Shown here piece after piece: positions 28,697 to 36,295 of a stretch of 64,000 bases of DNA (its first letter is position 1; the number at the start of each line of letters is the position of its first letter). The notes below the pieces were generated by a model. It saw only the letters and a program-made list of their open reading frames with translations, made no database searches and was not told where the DNA came from. This stretch comes from Robiginitomaculum sp. (GTDB taxonomy: Bacteria > Pseudomonadota > Alphaproteobacteria > Caulobacterales > Maricaulaceae): the NCBI GenBank assembly GCA_021776615.1, contig JAJFFO010000018.1:1-64000 (forward strand), read 5' to 3'. The position numbers and the translations under genes are program-made.

Positions 28697-29051
28697 CGCC
28701 AAAACAACAGTTGGCTTTACGCTGATTGAAACCGTGATCGCCACCGCCTTGGCGGCCATTGGTTTCACTTTGGTATTTCAAGGGTTGAGCGGTGCCGTAC
28801 GATTGACCAATGCCAGCCACCAGACCGAGAAAGCCGTATTGGTAGCCAAATCCATTATCGCGCAAAGCATGGTCACACCCCCCGAAATTGGTCAAAGCCA
28901 AGGCATTGCCGATGGGGTTGCGTGGACCTTAAGCACCAGCCTGACCATGCAAAATGATGATGGCATGAAGCTTGTCCGCTATGACGTGTTGGCCCAAGGC
29001 AGCTTTGGTCGTCAGGTGCATTTAACCAGCGAGCGGGTGACCATCAAATGA
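28665..29051 (+). CDS. gspI: Minor pseudopilin GspI
   Basis: This minor pseudopilin (about 128 residues) has leader TTVG|FTLIETVIATALAAIGFTL and the GspI-like body SHQTEKAVLVAKSIIAQ followed by a VAWTLSTSL strand. The start is uncertain. ATG at 28665 is used here, but TTG at 28680 has GGAG nine bases upstream and gives a leader of more usual length. The end overlaps gspJ by four bases. Confidence 0.82.
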   Translation: MEISALPNHDSAKTTVGFTLIETVIATALAAIGFTLVFQGLSGAVRLTNASHQTEKAVLVAKSIIAQSMVTPPEIGQSQGIADGVAWTLSTSLTMQNDDGMKLVRYDVLAQGSFGRQVHLTSERVTIK

Positions 29052-29704
29052 GTGCCTGCCCCAAACCAGAAAGCCGCTCTGGCCTGACCTTGGCAGAAAT
29101 GATGGTGGCGCTGATTATTAGCAGCATCGCCTTGGCAATAACGGCCCAAGCCGCCGCAACATTGCACCAATGGACTACACGTCTGGACAAAGCCCATGAC
29201 ACCAATGCCGAGGCCGTCGTGCTCTATCACTTTGTCGAACGGGTGTTGTCCGAGGCCTTGCCATTATCGCGAAAAAACGAAGACGGCATGGCCGCGTTGT
29301 TTGAAGGTGACGCCAATGCCATTCGCTTTGTCCGTGCCGAGCCCGGTTATCCATCTCGCGCCGGTCTTTATCAATATTATCTGTTCGCACGAGCCACTGC
29401 CGACGGCCAATGGGATTTGGTTTTGCACCGGGAGTTATTTGGCGAGGCGGCGCAGTTTGGCAGTTTGGAAAACCCGACCGAATTGGTGGTTTATACCGGT
29501 GATGCCGCCCCGGCGTTTTCGTATTTCGGCGCGAACGGATGGCAGGGGGCATGGTCGCAAGGCGACACATCACCACAATTAGTTGGGTTTGGCATTGCCC
29601 CTTGGCCAGTGCTTAATATCAATCTTGTGCCAAGCCCGCCTGCTCCGGCAGAAACCGGCGACATCAAAGAAGACGACAACAATACCGTGGAGGCAAGCCG
29701 GTGA
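29048..29704 (+). CDS. gspJ: Minor pseudopilin GspJ
   Basis: This minor pseudopilin (218 residues) has leader RSG|LTLAEMMVALIISSIALAI and a longer globular domain with AIRFVRAEPGYPSRAGLYQ and WDLVLHRELFG, as in GspJ. It is joined to gspI and gspK by ATGA and GTGA overlaps. The C-terminus is acidic and probably disordered. Confidence 0.88.
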   Translation: MSACPKPESRSGLTLAEMMVALIISSIALAITAQAAATLHQWTTRLDKAHDTNAEAVVLYHFVERVLSEALPLSRKNEDGMAALFEGDANAIRFVRAEPGYPSRAGLYQYYLFARATADGQWDLVLHRELFGEAAQFGSLENPTELVVYTGDAAPAFSYFGANGWQGAWSQGDTSPQLVGFGIAPWPVLNINLVPSPPAPAETGDIKEDDNNTVEASR

Positions 29705-30633
29705 GGCGTGAGCGCGGCTTCATTCTATTGGCAGTGATTGCGGTGCTGACCCTTGCCGCCGCCGCCTTGGCGATGGTCAGTCTGGCGGCACGCCTTGGCG
29801 CAAAAGAAGTCAGCATTAGCGTTGATTTGGCACAGGCAAAAACCGCGCGCGAAGCTGTGCTGGCGCGCGCCGTATTTGGCCTAAGTCAGGACGCCATCTA
29901 TGCCGACGGACGCGCCTTTACTCACGGTATTAATGGGATTGAGCTGGAATACCGGGTTTTGGACGCACGCGGCTTGATCGACCTTAATCGCGCCCCGGAA
30001 GCATTATTGGCTGATTTTCTTGCCCAGTTTTTGCCAAACACGACACAGGCGGCAAGTTTGGCAGCAGCCATTGCCGATTGGCGCGATGAGGACGATGAGG
30101 AACGTCAGGATGGTGCTGAAAAGCGCCGCTATGAGAATGCCGATTTACCCGGCCCGGCCAATCAAGCCTTTGTGCATGTAAGCGAAGCGCGCAGGGTGAT
30201 CGGCATGGATGCCGCCCTGTTCGCTGCAATTGCGCCTTATCTGGTCATTACTGGCAATGCAGATGATGGCGATACTCTTCCAGACCCAGTTTACGCACCC
30301 GCGCCAATACTTGAAATTTTGGATATCAGCCCCGTGCGCCGCGAAGAGATATGGAGCGCCCGCCGGGATGGCGCACCACCAAGCACCGCGCAGAAACAGA
30401 CCGTGGGTGGCGAGACGGCAGAGGACGACGACAGTCACACAGCAAACTCCATTGCACGGCGCTTTTTACTGACGGTCGAGACCCGAAACCTCGGCGGCAC
30501 ACGCACTGCAGAACACTTTACCTTCGCAACTGGACCAGCACTCGGTGAATATGCCATTCTCTCCCGGCGCGCCGATACCGTAGGCATGGCGGCGCGCTTA
30601 TACGGCATGGACCCCAAGAATGACGATTTTTGA
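29701..30633 (+). CDS. gspK: Tip pseudopilin GspK
   Basis: This is the large minor pseudopilin that caps the pseudopilus with GspI and GspJ (310 residues). The leader is RERG|FILLAVIAVLTLAAAA and, as usual for GspK, it lacks the glutamate at +5. The helical insert domain includes LDARGLIDLNRAPEALL and IADWRDEDDEERQDGAE. The start is a GTG that overlaps the gspJ stop. The end overlaps gspL by 14 bases. Confidence 0.92.
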   Translation: MRRERGFILLAVIAVLTLAAAALAMVSLAARLGAKEVSISVDLAQAKTAREAVLARAVFGLSQDAIYADGRAFTHGINGIELEYRVLDARGLIDLNRAPEALLADFLAQFLPNTTQAASLAAAIADWRDEDDEERQDGAEKRRYENADLPGPANQAFVHVSEARRVIGMDAALFAAIAPYLVITGNADDGDTLPDPVYAPAPILEILDISPVRREEIWSARRDGAPPSTAQKQTVGGETAEDDDSHTANSIARRFLLTVETRNLGGTRTAEHFTFATGPALGEYAILSRRADTVGMAARLYGMDPKNDDF

Positions 30634-31603
30634 ACAAATACAGGATTTATGGGTTCGCTGGGCGCAGGCCTTTGATGAAGGCATTGCGCAATTGCCGGGT
30701 ATTGGCCAATGGGTGCAGCCCAAATGGATAATCCTGATCGCCGATCGCGATGGCAGTTTTTCCCGCGTCGATGGCCCCGAGGCAGGAGGCGTTTTAGCAC
30801 CAGACCACATACGAAAGCTGGGACGCCAAAATCACATTTGTTTGCGCCTTGGTAAAGGCCTTGGCCAACGCCGCGATATTTTATTGCCGCAGGCGGCAAG
30901 TCATGACCCGGCATCGGCAATTCGCTTGTCACTGGAGCAATATTTTCCGTTCCCGGCCAAGGAAACCGCCTTTGCCATTCATGGCGCCGCCCAACCCAGC
31001 GGACCACACCATAGCCAGTTTCGCGTCAGTTTTGCGCGGCATTCTGTCATCACGCAATGCAAGGAGCGTTTGCAGGCATTGGGTGTTAATCCGAAAGCCA
31101 TTGACGCCCTTGGCGAGCACGCTGATGAGTCGGTCAATGCCGATTTGCAACGCGGCACCAATATGGCAGATGGCAAAAGCGCCAGTTTCGTCCTGGCAGC
31201 CCTTTGCACCCTTCTTTTAGTTTTTGGCGGACTGGTTAGCCTGTGGTCAAACCTGTCTTTGGCACCGGCAATGACCGACGCAAGAGCCGCTAATCTCCCC
31301 ACCATCACCGCTGATCAGGCATTGCGGCAAAAGCAGGCCAAGACCACCGCACCCTCGGTTTTGCGGCTATGGCAAGCAGCGACCCAATCGCTCCCTGACA
31401 ATGCCTATGCGGAATATTTATTGTATGAAAAAGGCCGGTTACGGATAGCCGGCAAGGCCAAGGATGCCGCCAGCCTTGTCAGCGCCATTGAAGCGCAATT
31501 TTTGTTTGAGGGCACCACCTTTGCCTCCGCCTCGCTCAAGGAGGACAATGGCGAAGAGAGTTTCGATCTGGTCACCAATGTCCTTGAAGCGGCCCAACCA
31601 TGA
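30620..31603 (+). CDS. gspL: Type II secretion assembly protein GspL
   Basis: This bitopic inner-membrane protein links GspE to the periplasm (327 residues). The cytoplasmic actin-like region includes IRLSLEQYFPFPAKETAFAIH. A single membrane helix lies around residues 193-212 (SFVLAALCTLLLVFGGLVSL). A periplasmic ferredoxin-like domain follows (LRIAGKAKDAASLVSAIEA). The sequence is divergent, but position between gspK and gspM and this topology make the call secure. Confidence 0.85.
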   Translation: MTIFEQIQDLWVRWAQAFDEGIAQLPGIGQWVQPKWIILIADRDGSFSRVDGPEAGGVLAPDHIRKLGRQNHICLRLGKGLGQRRDILLPQAASHDPASAIRLSLEQYFPFPAKETAFAIHGAAQPSGPHHSQFRVSFARHSVITQCKERLQALGVNPKAIDALGEHADESVNADLQRGTNMADGKSASFVLAALCTLLLVFGGLVSLWSNLSLAPAMTDARAANLPTITADQALRQKQAKTTAPSVLRLWQAATQSLPDNAYAEYLLYEKGRLRIAGKAKDAASLVSAIEAQFLFEGTTFASASLKEDNGEESFDLVTNVLEAAQP

Positions 31604-32091
31604 GCGCCCGTCAGCGAAACTTTGCAGCACTGCTTGGTGGTGTTTTGGCCTTGGGTCTAAGTATGTTTTATGCCGCCAATGCCAGCCTGCACGCGGCGCA
31701 TATGCGGGCCGAAATCAACCGCGCTGAATTATCCAGCGACGCCCGGACACCCGATCAGGCGCTGGCACAACATTATCTGGTCCACGCACCCTCTCATGGC
31801 GCAGCCGGGGCGGCATTGCTGACACGATTGCGCCAATCTGCGCGCAATGCACAAATATCGTTAGAACGCGCAGAACCACGCGCGGCGGATGAAATTGACC
31901 CGCAAATGGTAAAAATCTCGGCGCAAATTAGCGGCAACACCCAAAACATCGCGCAATTTTTACATGAGCTGGAAGCCAGTCCACCGGCCCTTATTGTCGA
32001 GAGGGCGCGGCTGAACACGCAGGACAATGGCGACATTGCCGTCGATATTTTGATCCTCGCACGGGCGCGCTATGTCGGTGCTAATCCATGA
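31600..32091 (+). CDS. gspM: Type II secretion protein GspM
   Basis: This small bitopic protein partners GspL (163 residues). One N-terminal membrane helix (LLGGVLALGLSMFYAANA) is followed by a periplasmic ferredoxin-like fold, with AALLTRLRQSARNAQISLERAEP and IAQFLHELEASPPALIVERARL. The latter is the GspMb-type sequence. It overlaps gspL and the following gene by four bases each. Confidence 0.85.
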   Translation: MSARQRNFAALLGGVLALGLSMFYAANASLHAAHMRAEINRAELSSDARTPDQALAQHYLVHAPSHGAAGAALLTRLRQSARNAQISLERAEPRAADEIDPQMVKISAQISGNTQNIAQFLHELEASPPALIVERARLNTQDNGDIAVDILILARARYVGANP

Positions 32092-32594
32092 ACCGGCGCA
32101 TGATTTGGCAGGTCGGCGCGGCGGTCCTTTTGGCGGTGCTCTTTGGCGTGGACCGCTTTGTGCTAAATGCTGCCACCGATGAAAAACTGGCGGCGCCAAT
32201 ATCGCGACCAAAACCGATAAGCACAGAAACGTTAGGCCCCGCGGCCGGTGCCACCGGCACCATGGCTTTCCTTGCCCCTTTAAGTGATTTTAGTGAGGTA
32301 TGGACCCGACCAATCTTTACGCCATCGCGGCAAAGTGCCCCAAATGTCGCCCGGCCATTCCCGCCAATTCAAACCAATATCGCCACCGATCAACCGCCAC
32401 CATTCAGGATTAAGGGCGTTGCCCTTGGCCCCGATGGCGGCGCGGTATTGATAGCCTTAGATAGCGGCACCACCGGGCGCTATTATCTCAATGACACCAT
32501 TGAAGACTGGACAATCGAGAAGATTGAAACCGACAATATCACCGTAAGCCGCGGGATAAGCCGCTGGCTATTGCCGGTCAACACGCTCCAATAA
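32088..32594 (+). CDS. Short GspC/GspN-like type II secretion protein
   Basis: This 168-residue protein has one N-terminal membrane helix (residues ~6-26) and a periplasmic domain. The domain has SEVWTRPIFTPSRQ, then FRIKGVALGPDGGAVLIAL and a strand-rich end (GRYYLNDTIEDWTIEKIE). This resembles the HR domain of GspC, which binds the secretin N0 domain. No PDZ or coiled-coil domain follows, unlike classical GspC. Such genes are variously annotated GspN or GspC. No other gspC is present, so this is the best candidate for the link between inner-membrane platform and GspD. It is the last gene of the operon. Confidence 0.7.
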   Translation: MNRRMIWQVGAAVLLAVLFGVDRFVLNAATDEKLAAPISRPKPISTETLGPAAGATGTMAFLAPLSDFSEVWTRPIFTPSRQSAPNVARPFPPIQTNIATDQPPPFRIKGVALGPDGGAVLIALDSGTTGRYYLNDTIEDWTIEKIETDNITVSRGISRWLLPVNTLQ

Positions 32595-32610
32595 TCGCCT
32601 CTTTACATGC

Positions 32611-35600
32611 TTAAGGCGCATCGGTCCGCACCGCGAAATTGGTGGCACCGCGCACCACACCGCCGACATCTTTAAAGCGCAGAAACACCCGGTTTTGCCC
32701 TGGAGAGAAGACAATATCGCCGCTGGCATTGGCAAACACCGCAAAGGTCCGTGTCTCGCCATTTACTGAAGCGATATCCACAGTGGCCGCGGGCGGCGCC
32801 AGACATGCACCACTTACCGGATTGGTTTCACAAACAAACAGGGCCAATGGCAAACCGGAACCGCCATCATCTGCGCTTAAAGTCAAATCAGCGTCAGCAC
32901 CAAGAGCCGAGGTGGCAATTGCAGCTGCGGCAGCACCGGAAGGCCCCGGAATGGAAATCGTTCCATCACCGGTCGCGGTCAAACCAATCGTCAACATATC
33001 TGCCGGGTTTGACTGTGCAGCAGAGAGAATGAAGCTGTTTACACCAACGGTAACATTTGATGATGTGCCCTCATTGCAACTGGCCTGAATGCCAAGTTCT
33101 TGCTGGTTAAGCACCGCAGAAGGGGTGATAGCGAAGACGAAGTTTTGCACGCCATTGCTGCCGGCAATGGTAACCGGCGTGTCGGGTGAGCCGATAGGCG
33201 CATTGCCCGCATCGGTGGTCTGATAGGTAAAGCCACCTTGGAAACTTCCCGGTTCCAACCCGATGAAACAATTAGTGCCCTCAACACTGCCAGCATTGAT
33301 TACGGTCATGAAGGCGGTTGCCTGGGCGCCGACTTTCACCGAGCGCGCATAGGGCAAGACCGCCGTAACCAAATTAGGCAAAGGCGTCGCCGACGAGGTC
33401 CAGCCGAGCTTTACCAGCCCATTGGCACCTGAGACACCATCAATGGCGATATGATGATTGGTGCCGGTTACAGCGTTGAAGGTGACAAATTTCGCGTTCT
33501 GCGTCTGGGCCGGATTAGCCACCGACAATGCTCCGGCGATACCCGAACTTGGCGCTTCGGCACCAATAGGGGAAAGTGCCGCCAGCGATGAGCCAGTATA
33601 GACGCTAAGCACATTGGCAAAGTCCGACCCGTCGGTATTGAAGGTGAAGCTTCCATCTGAAGGTGCGGTCCAGTCAAACCAAATGGATTGCGCCGCGGGC
33701 GCACCGCCATGGGCTGGCTCACCGGCCTCGGCGGTGGCATTGACATTATTGCCATTGGCACTACCCGAGTTACCGGCAATCATGGTTGGCGTTGCAAAAT
33801 TATCATTCGCCGCCGCACCGGCAATGCTCACACTCAGCACCACATCGCCCGAAGCCCCGTTAAAGCCATCAACCGCAAAGAAATAATTGGTCCCAGCGAC
33901 AGTATCAAACGAGATTAGCGAGGTGAGAATGCCATTTGGATTATCCTCGTCATCATTATTACCTTTGGCGGTTAGCGCATTCAGCGCGGTGCCGGTATAC
34001 GCCCCCAAAACCGTATCAAAGCTACTGCCCGCCGTAGACACATTGATCATCGTCGAAAGCGGCGCTACCCATTTATACCAAATCGAGGCACCGCCGGCAT
34101 TGGCACCACCAATATGGTTGGGCTCATCTGGCTCTTTATCGGCATTTGCGCTCGACCCGGTAATGCTTGGCTGTATACCGGTAAGCGGCAATGCATCGGC
34201 AAAGTTATTATTGGCCAGAAAACTGGCCGAAGCGCCGACAAAGCGGGTGGCACTTTCCGCGCCAACGGCAAAGGTGATAGCCCCATCATCTGAACCAGCG
34301 GTGCCACCAAGCAGATTTTGCGCATCAATGGAAACGATAACCGTTTCCGACGCGCCGCCAGCCAACGTACCGCCGGGTTTATCCAAAACGATAAAGGGCT
34401 TATCGACACTGGCAGTCCAGTCCAAATTGCCAGCGCCATTATTGGTCAATGTGTAGGCCATGGTGCCGAAAGAGGCGGACACGCCCGCCGTGCCTGACGC
34501 GCCAAACCCATCAAACGGGGCGATGGCAAGATCGCCCGCTTCCGAACCTCCATTCGCCAGAAAATCACTGGCTAAATCCACCCGAATACGGGGCTTGGAA
34601 AGTTGGTTTTTGGTGTCCACAACCGGTTTTCCCGTAGCTTTAAGCGCATCTTCAATCTGCTGCACGGTCGCGGTCGGGTGCGCAGACCGCAAAAGCGCAA
34701 ATGCACCGGCGACGTGCGGGGTGGCCATGGAGGTGCCGCTTAAGGTCGCGCCGTAATTAATGCCCGCAACCTGTGGATAGGCTGCCAGAATGCTGACACC
34801 AGGGGCCAACACATCAACTAAAGAAGAGGAGTTGGAAAAGCCGGCAACCACATCGGATTTACTGGTCGCCCCCACCGTTATCGCCGTTGAAATGCACCCG
34901 GGATTACTAACTGCATTGGTAAAACTTTCATTGCCAGCAGCGATAACCGTGGCGACACCCGTCGTACGCAATTGGTCAATCAAACTTTTCAAAGCGTCGT
35001 TATCGCAAGCCGTTTCGCTTTCACCACCACCAAGGCTCATATTGGCCGAAGCAATTTTCAATGCAATTGTATTATCAAGGACAAAATCCAGCCCCGCCAA
35101 TTGATCTGAATCAAAAGATTGCACGCACGGCGCATCATCTTCATTGGGAGGCTCATCATCAGAGCAATCACTCGCTTTGTTAAACTTGGTAAACACCTGA
35201 ATAGCCACCAGATTAGCCCCCCGGGCAACACCGGCCACCGTGCGCGGCGTTGACGATAAGGTAAACGCACTGCCCATAGCCGTCGACGCCACATGGGTAC
35301 CATGATCACAGCCATCAATGCCTTCCGTAATGTCTGGTGTGGCCGGGTCGTCTACCGGACAATTAGTACCTGCGGGAAGACCTAGCTGCTCAACGCTCCC
35401 GTTTGGGCATAAGGATTCCGTTTCATCGTCAATGCTTTCCGCCGAAAAACAAGCAGACCCAACGACCTTACCACTCATCATTACATGATCATGGGATGAT
35501 CCGGTATCCAACACCGCGACAGCATAGTCAGCACCATCAGAGCCAGCATTCCAAACTGTGGGCGCCCCGATAAGCACCGTAGATTCATCCAAATTTGGTC

Positions 35601-36024
35601 GTGACAATTGATCCGTATAAATTTTAATTACCGCCGGGTCAGCCGCTAATTTTTCCATCTCTGAACGGGTTAAGCGCATAGCCATGGCTGGCACATTGTT
35701 AAGTATTCGAACCACAGAGGGATTATCAACAGCCTCCAGGGTTTTCTGCTTGTTATAGTTGAAAGCTTTACCCCCAAAGGTTCGCTCCAGAAGGCTTTCT
35801 CTACCCGCAGCGATCAACGTGCGCCTTGCCGTGGCGGCAACACCTGCTTTGCCTTTTGGGGTTTCTGCAGCCGGAATCGCATAATCGACAATGACCCGCA
35901 CCCGCTCACCAGCATCGGCTTTCGCCTGAGTCTTACCCGCAAGCATAATTTTTGACGATTGCGCCCAGGCTGCGGAGGCGCAAATGGTTACTATAGAAAC
36001 CAGCGTGAGAAAGCGGATAATCAT
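32611..36024 (-). CDS. Secreted S8 (subtilisin-like) serine protease with two repeats and a shared C-terminal domain
   Basis: This is an exported protease of 1137 residues. A signal peptide ends at ASAAWA|QSS. A propeptide-like region with an I9-type look covers ~30-140. The catalytic domain (~150-480) has the triad Asp173 (VLDTGSS), His241 (DHGTHVAS) and Ser432 (LSGTSMATPHVAG), with Asn365 in the oxyanion motif AAGN. Residues ~590-880 hold two related beta-rich repeats (NNFADALPLTG... and NDNFATPTMIAG...), similar to prepeptidase C-terminal domains. Residues 881-1137 form a domain shared with the adjacent metalloprotease. GGAG lies seven bases before the ATG. Export by the neighbouring type II system is inferred. 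Confidence 0.9.
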   Translation of the reverse strand: MIIRFLTLVSIVTICASAAWAQSSKIMLAGKTQAKADAGERVRVIVDYAIPAAETPKGKAGVAATARRTLIAAGRESLLERTFGGKAFNYNKQKTLEAVDNPSVVRILNNVPAMAMRLTRSEMEKLAADPAVIKIYTDQLSRPNLDESTVLIGAPTVWNAGSDGADYAVAVLDTGSSHDHVMMSGKVVGSACFSAESIDDETESLCPNGSVEQLGLPAGTNCPVDDPATPDITEGIDGCDHGTHVASTAMGSAFTLSSTPRTVAGVARGANLVAIQVFTKFNKASDCSDDEPPNEDDAPCVQSFDSDQLAGLDFVLDNTIALKIASANMSLGGGESETACDNDALKSLIDQLRTTGVATVIAAGNESFTNAVSNPGCISTAITVGATSKSDVVAGFSNSSSLVDVLAPGVSILAAYPQVAGINYGATLSGTSMATPHVAGAFALLRSAHPTATVQQIEDALKATGKPVVDTKNQLSKPRIRVDLASDFLANGGSEAGDLAIAPFDGFGASGTAGVSASFGTMAYTLTNNGAGNLDWTASVDKPFIVLDKPGGTLAGGASETVIVSIDAQNLLGGTAGSDDGAITFAVGAESATRFVGASASFLANNNFADALPLTGIQPSITGSSANADKEPDEPNHIGGANAGGASIWYKWVAPLSTMINVSTAGSSFDTVLGAYTGTALNALTAKGNNDDEDNPNGILTSLISFDTVAGTNYFFAVDGFNGASGDVVLSVSIAGAAANDNFATPTMIAGNSGSANGNNVNATAEAGEPAHGGAPAAQSIWFDWTAPSDGSFTFNTDGSDFANVLSVYTGSSLAALSPIGAEAPSSGIAGALSVANPAQTQNAKFVTFNAVTGTNHHIAIDGVSGANGLVKLGWTSSATPLPNLVTAVLPYARSVKVGAQATAFMTVINAGSVEGTNCFIGLEPGSFQGGFTYQTTDAGNAPIGSPDTPVTIAGSNGVQNFVFAITPSAVLNQQELGIQASCNEGTSSNVTVGVNSFILSAAQSNPADMLTIGLTATGDGTISIPGPSGAAAAAIATSALGADADLTLSADDGGSGLPLALFVCETNPVSGACLAPPAATVDIASVNGETRTFAVFANASGDIVFSPGQNRVFLRFKDVGGVVRGATNFAVRTDAP
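32614..33384 (-). other. Shared C-terminal domain, copy 1 (in the S8 protease)
   Basis: Residues 881-1137 of the S8 protease align along their full length with residues 444-706 of the metalloprotease at 36296. Shared landmarks, in order, are VLPxxRSxK, ATAFxTVIN, FxYQTT, G(S/T)PDTP, QNFxFxITP, VCETxPxxGAC and RGATxxAVRT near the very end. Four cysteines occupy equivalent places (domain positions 39, 103, 185, 194). I do not recognise the domain as a named family. Confidence 0.85.
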
Positions 36025-36295
36025 TACAGAACTCCATATAATTTAATATACTGACGGCAAAATGATCGGTGAAATTGGCACACACCATCTATGCCGTCCA
36101 CTGATTCCAATAAGTCAGGAATAGTTTTTGCAATTTCTATTAATAAATATACCCGCGGGCCAGAGGAAGTTTTCGATTTTTTGTTGAAAAACTAGGCAAT
36201 TGACGCAGAATCTTGTATGGTTCCCCTTGGTCGCGGCGTAACGATAACCGCCGCATGGGACAAATGCTCATACATGAGCGCCATGGGGTATTGTT

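Noticed and set aside
32614-33384. Type IX secretion C-terminal domain
   Set aside because: No por/gld/spr genes are present, the organism is an alphaproteobacterium, and the sequence pattern with four cysteines does not look like a type IX domain. Only the general logic is comparable.
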